NCBI GenBank assembly: GCA_903892365.1
Contig: CAITIF010000152.1
Location: 1 to 5,362 of the forward strand
DNA length: 5,362 nt
Direction of reading: 5' to 3'
DNA from: an uncultured Pirellula sp.
Lineage (GTDB): Bacteria; Planctomycetota; Planctomycetia; Pirellulales; Pirellulaceae
Part shown: positions 1 through 5,362 of the stretch, piece by piece
Numbering within the stretch: the first letter of the stretch is position 1
Layout of the letters: every line of letters starts with the position of its first letter
Notes under the pieces: generated by a model
Told to the model about the DNA's origin: nothing
Seen by the model: only the letters and a program-made list of their open reading frames with translations
The model's database searches: none
Translations under genes and position numbers: made by a program

Positions 1-239
1 ACACATTCTTCACAAGGGATGCAACGTAAAACAACCAGCATCGGCTGCTTGAGTCGCTTGGCCTCCTCGAAACCTTGCTCAAGATTATTGTAAAACCAAG
101 TCCCGTCTGTTTCGAACTTAAGCTTGTCCCCCATAATCTTCTGCTGACGCGTCTGAGCGGTTGCATGTGACGGCAAGTACAAGAAGGCGAACAAAAAGAG
201 AGACGCTAACGGCAAAATATTGAATCTGCACTGGCTCAT
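1..239 (-). CDS. Exported thioredoxin-like protein, N-terminal part (truncated by window edge)
   Basis: The reverse strand reads from an ATG at 239-237 without a stop to the window edge, giving 79 complete codons; the C-terminal part is missing. Residues 1 to about 29 look like a Sec signal peptide: a short polar start, a hydrophobic core (LPLASLFLFAFLYL, residues 9-22) and a probable cut after an A-x-A-type site (SHATA-Q). The mature part has a WFYNN motif at 48-52, then a predicted beta strand (QPMLVVLRC, 65-73) leading into C73-I-P-C76 and a third cysteine at 79. A strand followed by CxxC is how the thioredoxin fold presents its redox or metal-binding site, so an extracytoplasmic disulfide or redox role is likely (inference). 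Similar exported thioredoxin-like proteins with a third cysteine are, to my knowledge, common in planctomycetes. No clear Shine-Dalgarno sequence precedes the ATG. The gene diverges from rtcB. Because the rest is unseen, a fused downstream domain cannot be excluded. Confidence 0.7.
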   Translation of the reverse strand, partial: MSQCRFNILPLASLFLFAFLYLPSHATAQTRQQKIMGDKLKFETDGTWFYNNLEQGFEEAKRLKQPMLVVLRCIPCEEC

Positions 240-428
240 GTTCAGCGTTGGCTCTTGGTAAAAATGTTGCGGGGAAAAAATGTTGCGGGAAGTCGAATAT
301 TTCACATGTGCTACTCTCGCAAAAGCCGACTTTTGAGAAACAGCGTGAACTTTGTTGGCACCAAATGATACTCTGTTTGTAAATCAACTACCAATACCGA
401 GACGATACCTAAAGAGGAATCGATAAGA
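240..428. promoter_or_regulatory. Divergent intergenic region between the thioredoxin-like gene and rtcB
   Basis: These 189 bases separate two divergently read genes, so promoters for both should lie here. I see no convincing -35/-10 pair. The only strong local features are the tandem duplication at 260-289 and an AGAGG Shine-Dalgarno-like stretch at 413-417, eleven bases before the rtcB ATG. Reading frames across this region are out of frame with both neighbours and do not look coding. Confidence 0.5.
260..291. repeat. Two-copy tandem repeat, 16-bp period
   Basis: The unit AAAAATGTTGCGGG occurs at 260-273 and again exactly at 276-289. Comparing whole 16-base units, only position 15 differs (G at 274, A at 290). 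It lies just upstream of the thioredoxin-like gene's start codon, inside the divergent promoter region. It may be a simple duplication or a doubled protein-binding site; the sequence does not decide. Confidence 0.75.
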
Positions 429-1901
429 ATGATACCAACGGGCGAAGCGATAGCCATGCTACCAACTGGCAGCAAGACGAAGCCAATTACAGTGATCGGG
501 ACTGAAAAAATTCGCGGGACCTTTGATGAACTCTGCCTGCAACAAGCGATCAACTCCAGGCTGGCGCCGGGGGTGACCGATCTGATCCTCAACCCAGACG
601 GCCATTGCGGATATGGCGCACCTATCGGTTGCGTGATGACCTCACCCACCCATATTTACCCAGGGCCGGTTGGCGTCGACATTAAATGCTCGATGAGCTT
701 GCTTCAATTGGATTTGCCGGAGGAGGCGATTCGTTCCCGCGAGGTGCGGCGTCGGCTCATCGATGCCATTTGCGAACGCACGCCTACAGGCGCTGGGCGA
801 GGGCAACGCCACGCTCCCAAATCGCAACCGGTTGCGGAACCTCTAGGGTTGCAAGCAGTGGTCGAAGGGGCCTCGGAATCGGTGTGCAATCAGCTCCAAA
901 TTCCAGCGGAATGGGCGACTCGATGCGAGGACGCTTCCCATGTTGGCCACGATGACACAACAGGTTCTTTAGCATCGCGTATGGATTGGCATCTTGCTCA
1001 AAGTACATTTCGAAGATTTGCAGACAAGGTATCCCAACTAGGATCCTACGGGGGTGGTAATCATTTTGGTGAATGCGAGATCGTTCATGTGGCCGATGAT
1101 GATCGCTCCAAGCAAACAGCTCGCGCGTTCGGCCTCAAGGACCGGCACGTTGCATTTCTATCTCACTGCGGTTCACGCGGGATTGGGCACAATTTGGCGA
1201 TGGGGCAATTCAAAGCGCTGCAAAGCAAATTCGCGAAATGGAACATCCCACTCCCCGGCAATGATCGCGAGCTGGTTTATGCCCCCTTAGGAACATCTGA
1301 AGCGAACGCCTATATCGATGACATGTCGCTTGGTGCAAACTTCGCGACCGTAAATCACTTGCTTATCAATTCTCTGGTGCTGGAAGCTTTTCAAGAAGTC
1401 TTCCCTGGCACCCAAGGGCAATTGATCTACTTCATCAGTCATAATATTGCGAGAAAAGAAATCGTCGATGGAATGCCACAGTGGGTTCATCGCAAAGGAG
1501 CCACACGAGCGTTCCCAGCAGGGCACTACGCTTTGAAAGGTACTCGTTATGCCGAAACAGGCCATCCCATCTTGTTGCCCGGAAACCCCCAAGCGGGCTC
1601 CAGCGTGATGGTCGCGGACCCAGGCGCCAAGATCAGCTGTTACAGCGTGAATCACGGCGCTGGGCGGCAATTAGGGCGAAAACGCGCCATTCGAGAATTG
1701 GACCAAGCATCCGTCGACGAGTCGTTCGACCGATCGGACATTCTTACGAATTGCAGAAAGTACCCAAAAGACGAGGCTCCGCAGGCCTACAAAGATTTCG
1801 ATGAAGTCCTTCGCAGCGTGAAACTGGCAGGCCTTGCCACCGAGATCGCCCGATTGAAAGCAACCTTTGTCATCAAAGATGGCGACCAAGCCGACGATTG
1901 A
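429..1901 (+). CDS. rtcB: RtcB-family RNA ligase
   Basis: RtcB joins RNA ends carrying 2',3'-cyclic phosphate or 3'-phosphate to 5'-OH ends, using GTP and Mn(II) through an enzyme-histidine-GMP intermediate; it acts in the cytoplasm in tRNA splicing or RNA repair. The 490-residue product matches the roughly 480-residue full-length family. Visible signatures, in order: NPDGHCGYGAPIG (55-67); GVDIKC with metal ligands D84 and C87; GGGNHFGE (208-215) with N211 and H212; HCGSRGIGH (246-254) with H246; ISHNIARKE (336-344) with H338; and NHGAGR (408-413), where H409 corresponds to the guanylylated histidine. All catalytic positions known from Pyrococcus RtcB are present. GVDIKCSM replaces the more usual GVDIGCGM, marking a divergent subgroup. 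The ATG at 429 is the first in frame after a stop at 366-368 and follows AGAGG at 413-417, but ATG at 456 (MLPTGSKT) is a reasonable alternative. No archease, rtcA or RtcR-type regulator gene is visible beside it. Confidence 0.93.
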   Translation: MIPTGEAIAMLPTGSKTKPITVIGTEKIRGTFDELCLQQAINSRLAPGVTDLILNPDGHCGYGAPIGCVMTSPTHIYPGPVGVDIKCSMSLLQLDLPEEAIRSREVRRRLIDAICERTPTGAGRGQRHAPKSQPVAEPLGLQAVVEGASESVCNQLQIPAEWATRCEDASHVGHDDTTGSLASRMDWHLAQSTFRRFADKVSQLGSYGGGNHFGECEIVHVADDDRSKQTARAFGLKDRHVAFLSHCGSRGIGHNLAMGQFKALQSKFAKWNIPLPGNDRELVYAPLGTSEANAYIDDMSLGANFATVNHLLINSLVLEAFQEVFPGTQGQLIYFISHNIARKEIVDGMPQWVHRKGATRAFPAGHYALKGTRYAETGHPILLPGNPQAGSSVMVADPGAKISCYSVNHGAGRQLGRKRAIRELDQASVDESFDRSDILTNCRKYPKDEAPQAYKDFDEVLRSVKLAGLATEIARLKATFVIKDGDQADD

Positions 1902-2020
1902 ACATCAAACAAGTGACTGTGACGCGGACCGACAACGCGACTCGAATTGATTTCCGCGCAAAGAGCCAATGCCATGAACCGGGAAAGGTCTCTTTTGGGA
2001 AGCCGCCGGGATTGTTCATC
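1902..2020. other. Convergent spacer, no gene seen
   Basis: This is the space between the rtcB stop and the hairpin at the 3' end of the transposase gene. It holds only very short ORFs, such as a 20-codon plus-strand ORF from 1974, which has no support. No T-tailed hairpin suitable for rtcB termination is visible. Confidence 0.5.
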
Positions 2021-2047
2021 GATAGGCCAAGCTTAGCCTAGCCTATC
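2021..2047. repeat. Imperfect hairpin over the transposase stop codon, possible element end or terminator
   Basis: GATAGGC at 2021-2027 pairs with GCCTATC at 2041-2047. Further pairing inside surrounds an AAGCTT core, with two mismatches. The right arm overlaps the first two bases (2046-2047) of the transposase stop (TGA on the minus strand, 2048-2046). Neither strand has a T-run after the stem, so it is not a standard intrinsic terminator. A hairpin close behind the transposase stop is where IS200/IS605-type elements carry their right-end recognition structure. It could also simply separate the two convergent transcripts. Confidence 0.5.
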
Positions 2048-3209
2048 AAGCAAAACACTTGCGAATTTTTCTCTGGCCCGGTTGGAACTTGCGAGTCCCC
2101 AGGATCGCTTCTTCTTGCATCCGATCGGGCGAACCTGGTCCTCGGCTTTTGCCAAAGTACTTTTTAAAGTTCCAAACCAAATCACACCACATCCCATCCG
2201 CGATCCCGAGCTTCGCTAAGACGGCAACGTGGGCCATCCCGCATTCCGCCGCGATCTTCCCGCTCTTGTCGACACGCCCTTGACTTCCTGTCCAGTACAA
2301 TAACGCCAAGTAGTCCGCTAAACTCATATCCAGAAAGCCCTTATCGCTTGCCCGAGTTCCGTCTTTGTTCACAACGGGCCCTGTAGCACGCGGATTCAAA
2401 GTCAACGGTGCAAGCCATGCATCCTTAGCGACTCGCGCCCCACGTCGCTTGCTAGCTTCCTTGCGGCGTTTGGCCAACTGCTCGGGAGTACTGTTCTTAA
2501 GGATCTTCGCAGCATCTTCTCGGTTGATGGTTTGCATGGGTGCTGCTGCCGACTCTACCGTTTCACCCGCCTTCGCTTGGATGCGATCATAGGCCGACGT
2601 GAACTTAGAATCTGCCGGCGATTCCGCCATGGCGGCCCGAACGGGATTCAAGTCCACATACATGCAACAAGCCAACAACGCTGCTTCGTCCAGAAGTCGC
2701 TGAACCTTAAAACGGCCCTCCCAAAAGCTACCAGTGCATTCATCCTGCCGGTTTGCAAGCCTAGCAATTGGTTCCGAAAGCGCACGCATAAACCACGAAA
2801 CGTCGGACAATCGTGCGCGAACCAAAGCCATCCGTTCCGAGTCGCTGACGAGCGTGTCTACGTCCTGTGTCGTAGGATCGCCTAGCTGTTCATCAATTCG
2901 TTTCCCGGGAAAGATCTGCAGCCACCGAAGAGCCACCTGCCGATCAGACCAAGCTGCAACCACATCAGGCCTGCTCCGGAGAACTACGTGCAGATGATTA
3001 GACAAAATCGCGTAGGCTAAAATATCCAAACCGAATACTGACGCTAGTTTTTCAATCCGCTCCCGAATCCACTCCTTCCGATAGGAATAGTCAGCACCAG
3101 AAACGGCATCCACTCCGCTCAAATAAGCCCGCCGCACGCATCGCTGCGTGCAATGAAGGATAGCAATCTCTTGTGGACGATAAATGGCTGTACGCAATGG
3201 TCTCGGCAT
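2046..3209 (-). CDS. Y1 (HUH) transposase of the REP-associated/IS200-like type, with long C-terminal extension
   Basis: Y1 transposases cut and join single-stranded DNA through a 5'-phosphotyrosine. With the start at 3209 the product has 387 residues. The HUH motif is in SNHLHVVL (H72, H74). The catalytic tyrosine is Y184 in CMYVDLNPVRA, aligned with the conserved Y-x-x-x-N-P-V motif of REP-associated transposases. GSFWEGRF (160-167) matches the conserved G-x-x-W-x-x-R-[FY] block just before it. After the catalytic domain (to about 200) come a basic stretch (KRRKEASKRR, 247-256) and a helical domain (about 296-373) that may bind DNA. Typical family members are nearer 150-250 residues, so the tail is an addition. 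The start was chosen because AGGAG (3221-3217) lies seven bases before this ATG; an ATG 14 codons upstream has no such signal. The ORF is intact with all catalytic residues, so it may be active. No partner gene such as tnpB is present. Confidence 0.88.
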   Translation of the reverse strand: MPRPLRTAIYRPQEIAILHCTQRCVRRAYLSGVDAVSGADYSYRKEWIRERIEKLASVFGLDILAYAILSNHLHVVLRSRPDVVAAWSDRQVALRWLQIFPGKRIDEQLGDPTTQDVDTLVSDSERMALVRARLSDVSWFMRALSEPIARLANRQDECTGSFWEGRFKVQRLLDEAALLACCMYVDLNPVRAAMAESPADSKFTSAYDRIQAKAGETVESAAAPMQTINREDAAKILKNSTPEQLAKRRKEASKRRGARVAKDAWLAPLTLNPRATGPVVNKDGTRASDKGFLDMSLADYLALLYWTGSQGRVDKSGKIAAECGMAHVAVLAKLGIADGMWCDLVWNFKKYFGKSRGPGSPDRMQEEAILGTRKFQPGQRKIRKCFA

Positions 3210-3216
3210 GTCGTGT

Positions 3217-3221
3217 CTCCT
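3217..3221 (-). promoter_or_regulatory. Ribosome binding site that fixes the transposase start
   Basis: The minus strand reads AGGAG followed by seven bases and then ATG at 3209-3207. This is the clearest Shine-Dalgarno site in the window. It rules in favour of the MPRPLRTAIY start over the upstream ATG at 3251-3249. Confidence 0.8.
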
Positions 3222-3239
3222 AGCCACAAAATATAGCAA

Positions 3240-3274
3240 CCACCACCCCAAATCTCAATAGGTGGGTGGCACCT
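3240..3274. repeat. Palindromic sequence upstream of the transposase, REP-like or element left end
   Basis: Two mutually exclusive hairpins share this stretch. One is a perfect 5-bp stem, AGGTG (3260-3264) with CACCT (3270-3274), around a 5-base loop. The other pairs CCACCACC (3240-3247) with GGTGGGTGG (3261-3269), giving eight pairs with one bulged G and a 13-base loop. Short imperfect palindromes next to the gene are what Y1 transposases recognise. The location 31 bases before the transposase start suggests a left end or a translation-control structure (inference). Confidence 0.55.
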
Positions 3275-3336
3275 TTCGCTTTTTTGTCTGTTTGCTATTT
3301 TAGAGACTTCAGCTTGGTGGACGCTGAGCAAGTGGG

Positions 3337-3354
3337 ATCAGAGAATCTGATTTT
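3337..3354. terminator. Small hairpin with T-rich tail on the plus strand, downstream of fliW
   Basis: ATCAGA (3337-3342) and TCTGAT (3346-3351) form a perfect 6-bp stem with a 3-base loop. On the plus strand it is followed by T-rich sequence up to 3358. On the minus strand, the direction of fliW transcription, there is no T tail, so termination of fliW here is doubtful; it might stop plus-strand transcription entering fliW antisense. The stem is short and A/T-rich, so the call is weak. Confidence 0.3.
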
Positions 3355-3356
3355 GT

Positions 3357-3818
3357 TTAGGCGGCACGCTTGGCTGAAACCAGTGGCCGTTCCGCAACGG
3401 GATCAGAGAGTCGCAAAGGCATTGCTAGAGGCTGGTCGTCAGTGACCACCACCTGAATGGCGATGTGTCGCGAAGCATTAAGAAGAATTGGGCTCTTGAG
3501 GTTCGCCGTTAAAGTCGCGCCTGACTTACTGACCACGCTCAAAACATACATCTGATCTTGAGCATGCAAATGGAGCAATTCCAGCTCTCGCTTGTGGACA
3601 TGAGCTCGGTAATTGGGCGCAAAACGACGGGGGCTCACGACAGGCACAGCAACGTTGGCCAGTGCAACCGACTGGAGCCAGGCAACTTCGTCATTGTCTA
3701 AACAGGATAGCAAAACCCAGTGGCGGCACGTTTCAAAGCCGATCAAACCATGCGGCATGAGCAACATGTCCGAGTGATTGATCTCCATATTGCCGAACCT
3801 GGAAGATTGGATTTGCAT
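3357..3818 (-). CDS. fliW: Flagellar assembly factor FliW
   Basis: FliW is a small cytoplasmic protein that binds flagellin and the RNA-binding regulator CsrA. When flagellin is exported, freed FliW sequesters CsrA and flagellin mRNA is translated. The 153-residue product has the family hallmarks: an MQIQSSRFG start, GLIGFE (24-29), VAWLQS (45-50) and TANLKSPILLN (104-114), and its length is usual for the family. The ATG at 3818 is preferred because it gives the standard family N-terminus; an extended frame begins with TTG at 3836. A weak GGTGA lies just upstream with short spacing. The gene diverges from prfB. Downstream, where csrA adjoins fliW in many bacteria, lies the transposase gene, so the CsrA partner is not in this window. 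Its presence implies the organism makes flagella. Confidence 0.93.
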   Translation of the reverse strand: MQIQSSRFGNMEINHSDMLLMPHGLIGFETCRHWVLLSCLDNDEVAWLQSVALANVAVPVVSPRRFAPNYRAHVHKRELELLHLHAQDQMYVLSVVSKSGATLTANLKSPILLNASRHIAIQVVVTDDQPLAMPLRLSDPVAERPLVSAKRAA

Positions 3819-3829
3819 GACGTCACCGT

Positions 3830-3858
3830 GGACCAAAGATCGAACTGTGTGCTACAAT
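3830..3858 (+). promoter_or_regulatory. Candidate sigma70-type promoter for prfB
   Basis: TGCTACAAT at 3850-3858 is an extended -10 element (TACAAT, 5 of 6 to consensus, preceded by TGn). A weak -35 candidate, TGGACC (3829-3834, 4 of 6), lies 18 bases upstream. A transcript would start near 3865 and have a T-rich leader of about 93 bases with no clear Shine-Dalgarno sequence before the prfB ATG. Promoter consensus in planctomycetes is poorly known, so this is a prediction. Confidence 0.4.
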
Positions 3859-3957
3859 CGCTTCTATCGGCAAACTTCCGTGCTTTGCGTTAACACTTTT
3901 TTCTGGTCTTCCATTTTCCTTTTTTCGTTGCCAGGCCCTTCGCCAGTCTTAAATTCA

Positions 3958-5071
3958 ATGAGTGATAGCAATCTCCAAGTTCGTATTGATTCCGTTCGTG
4001 CTCGATTGATTCCGCTACGAGACGGTCTTTGACTACGCTAATAAAGTGTTGGAAATTGCAAGGCTGGAAGAACTTATGGCTAGTCCCTCCTTTTGGGATA
4101 GCCCCGAAAAAGCCCAAGAAGTCGTTCAGCAACTCAAAAACTTAAGGTCGGTAGTTGAGCCGCTGCGAAGCGCGATTCAGTCGTGTGAAGACTTATCGGA
4201 ATTGGCCAGTATGATTTCGGAAGAACCTTCCATCGCCGATGAAGTCGAACCGGAGGTTGTCAAGCTCGAGGATTCGATTGAGCAGCTTGAGTTAAAAGCC
4301 CTGCTAAACGGCCCAATGGACGAATGCGGAGCCATCCTGGCTGTGCACGCTCGCGAAGGCGGGCTGGATGCGAACGACTGGGCTGAAATGATGTTGGGAA
4401 TGTACATCGCTTGGGCTCAGAAGCATGGCTACGCAGCCGAGTTGGTGGACCGGTCTGACAACGAAGGCGCGGGGATCACTCAAGCGACCGTCATTATTCG
4501 CGGGCCATCTGCATACGGATACCTGAAGGGGGAAGAAGGCATCCATCGTTTGGTCCGGATCAGTCCCTACAATGCGGAAGGGAAACGACAAACCAGTTTT
4601 GCTGCTGTCGACGTTTCGCCTGAAGTAAGCGATTCCGTGGAAATCGAGATCAACGAAAAGGATGTGCGGGAAGATGTATTTCGCGCTTCGGGGGCGGGGG
4701 GCCAGCACGTGAACAAGACAAGCTCCGCGATCCGATTGACTCACATTCCAACCGGCATCGTCGCGCAGTGCCAAAGTGATCGAAGCCAGCACAAAAATCG
4801 TGCCCAAGCTTGGAAGATGCTTCGGGCACGACTGGCACGCATCGAAGAGGAAAAGCGTGAAGCAGAACTTGCGACGAAATACCAAAACAAAACAGTCACA
4901 GGATTTGGGTCGCAGATCAGAAACTATTTCTTACACCCTGACCAACGCGTTAAGGATTCGAGAACTGGTTTCCAGGTTGGTAACTTCCATGTCGTGCTTG
5001 CTGGTGAGCTTCAGGGATTCCTGGAAGCGTTTTTGAAGTACCGCATGATGAATGAGGCTGGGCAATCATGA
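3958..5071 (+). CDS. prfB: Peptide chain release factor 2, made by programmed +1 frameshift
   Basis: RF2 recognises UAA and UGA in the ribosomal A site and triggers peptide release. Frame one starts at ATG 3958, encodes 24 residues ending R-D-G-L and stops at TGA 4030-4032. A +1 shift at CTT continues as D-Y-A-N-K at 4031 and runs to TGA 5069-5071. The product is about 370 residues (E. coli RF2 has 365), and L-D-Y matches the junction of E. coli RF2. The catalytic loop ASGAGGQHVNKTSS has GGQ at 247-249. QSDRSQHKNRAQA (about 272-284) and GSQIRNYF are standard. The codon-recognition tripeptide is S-P-Y at 202-204 rather than the usual S-P-F. Domain I is complete, separating it from short PrfH-type factors. 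Regulation is evident: when RF2 is low, slow termination at the in-frame UGA favours the shift. The gene overlaps the next ORF by four bases (ATGA). Confidence 0.96.
4027..4033 (+). promoter_or_regulatory. prfB programmed +1 frameshift site
   Basis: CTT TGA C is the classical RF2 shift site: tRNA-Leu slips from CTT to TTT while UGA waits for RF2. A back-up in-frame TAA follows at 4039-4041. The upstream stimulator is weak here: GAGACGG at 4019-4025 lacks the uninterrupted AGGGGG-type Shine-Dalgarno stretch found three bases before CTT in E. coli. Confidence 0.95.
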
Positions 5072-5362
5072 GCCCGCTAGATCTTTGGATGAACTCGGTA
5101 GCAGAACTCTCTGCCGGCTTGCTAAGTATTCGGTTTATGAAGTCTGGTGATCGCTTGGCTCATTGTATCGGATTGCAAAAATCATCTGAGGGGTTGGGCG
5201 GTTTCCTGCCTGTTTTGGAATCGATCGAAGGAGACGCCCAAGAAGTCTGGCCTGCCAGTCCACCCATGCAGCAAATTGTGCAAGAGCACATAGGTCACAA
5301 CTCAGCGCCGGTTCTGCTAGGGGTCGGATTATCTGGCAATGGTCATTGGTCCAGCGCTGTCG
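5068..5362 (+). CDS. Unrecognised protein coupled to prfB, N-terminal part (truncated by window edge)
   Basis: An open frame starts at ATG 5068, overlapping the prfB stop as ATGA, and stays open for 98 complete codons to the window edge. GAGG at 5054-5057, ten bases upstream, can serve as ribosome binding site. The overlap implies translational coupling and cotranscription with prfB. I do not recognise a family. The visible part has no signal peptide and no membrane segment. It has an amphipathic N-terminus, a single cysteine (C33) and a hydrophobic-glycine segment PVLLGVGLSGNGHWSSAV (81-98) that looks like a core beta strand followed by a turn. The missing C-terminal part may hold the informative domain. 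No link to translation termination can be claimed beyond position. Confidence 0.65.
   Translation, partial: MSPLDLWMNSVAELSAGLLSIRFMKSGDRLAHCIGLQKSSEGLGGFLPVLESIEGDAQEVWPASPPMQQIVQEHIGHNSAPVLLGVGLSGNGHWSSAV

Noticed and set aside
355..370. TTGGCAC resembling the -24 element of a sigma54 promoter before rtcB, as for E. coli rtcBA
   Set aside because: The required GC of the -12 element is absent at the correct spacing (TA at 369-370), and no RtcR-type activator gene is visible.
118..387. Minus-strand 89-codon frame across the left intergenic region
   Set aside because: It overlaps the signal peptide region of the thioredoxin-like gene in another frame and lacks any protein-like features.
1287..1670. 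Open frame antisense to rtcB (127 codons)
   Set aside because: It mirrors the conserved RtcB catalytic region and shows no independent ribosome binding site or protein motif.
2021..2047. Hairpin as a standard bidirectional intrinsic terminator
   Set aside because: Neither strand has a T-run directly after the stem, and the inner stem has mismatches.
1980..3278. GAAAGGT in inverted orientation on both sides of the transposase, as possible terminal inverted repeats
   Set aside because: The match is only seven bases and does not extend; Y1 elements also do not use terminal inverted repeats.
4304..4885. Long open frame antisense to prfB (193 codons)
   Set aside because: It lies wholly opposite a strongly conserved coding region and its translation has no recognisable domain; it is a shadow frame.
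429..5071. rtcB near a release-factor gene, recalling rtcB-prfH ribosome repair pairs
   Set aside because: The release factor is a full-length RF2 of about 370 residues with domain I and a programmed frameshift, not the shorter PrfH. The two genes are 2 kb apart and separated by two genes on the opposite strand.

Overview
The window looks like chromosomal DNA from a flagellated planctomycete, probably a Pirellulales/Rhodopirellula-type organism. This is inference from the moderate G+C, the divergent RtcB, a secreted thioredoxin-like N-terminus of a planctomycete kind, a large single-domain-plus-tail Y1 (HUH) transposase and a full flagellar FliW. No rRNA or tRNA gene or CRISPR array is visible.

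Layout from left to right. (1) 1-239, minus strand: N-terminal part of an exported thioredoxin-fold protein with a CxxC motif, cut by the window edge. (2) 240-428: divergent intergenic region with a 16-bp-period tandem duplication. (3) 429-1901, plus strand: RtcB-family RNA ligase with all expected metal and guanylylation residues. (4) 1902-2045: short convergent spacer ending in a hairpin that runs into the next stop codon. (5) 2046-3209, minus strand: REP-associated/IS200-like Y1 transposase, with a strong Shine-Dalgarno sequence that fixes its start and with G/C-rich hairpins just upstream; it probably represents an inserted or domesticated mobile unit. (6) 3357-3818, minus strand: fliW, flagellin-binding antagonist of CsrA. 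(7) 3819-3957: divergent promoter region. (8) 3958-5071, plus strand: prfB (release factor 2) with the classical autoregulatory +1 frameshift at CTT TGA C. A simple ORF call therefore misses the first 29 residues. (9) 5068-5362, plus strand: start of an unrecognised gene coupled to prfB through an ATGA overlap, cut by the right edge.

The genes do not form one pathway. The window combines RNA repair (rtcB), translation termination (prfB), flagellar control (fliW) and a mobile-element gene sitting on the 3' side of fliW, where csrA is found in many other bacteria. I see no convincing novel multi-gene system. The points most worth checking are the weak stimulator and the SPY (not SPF) codon-recognition motif in RF2, the possible ends of the transposase unit, the missing csrA partner and the repeated start motif in rtcB.
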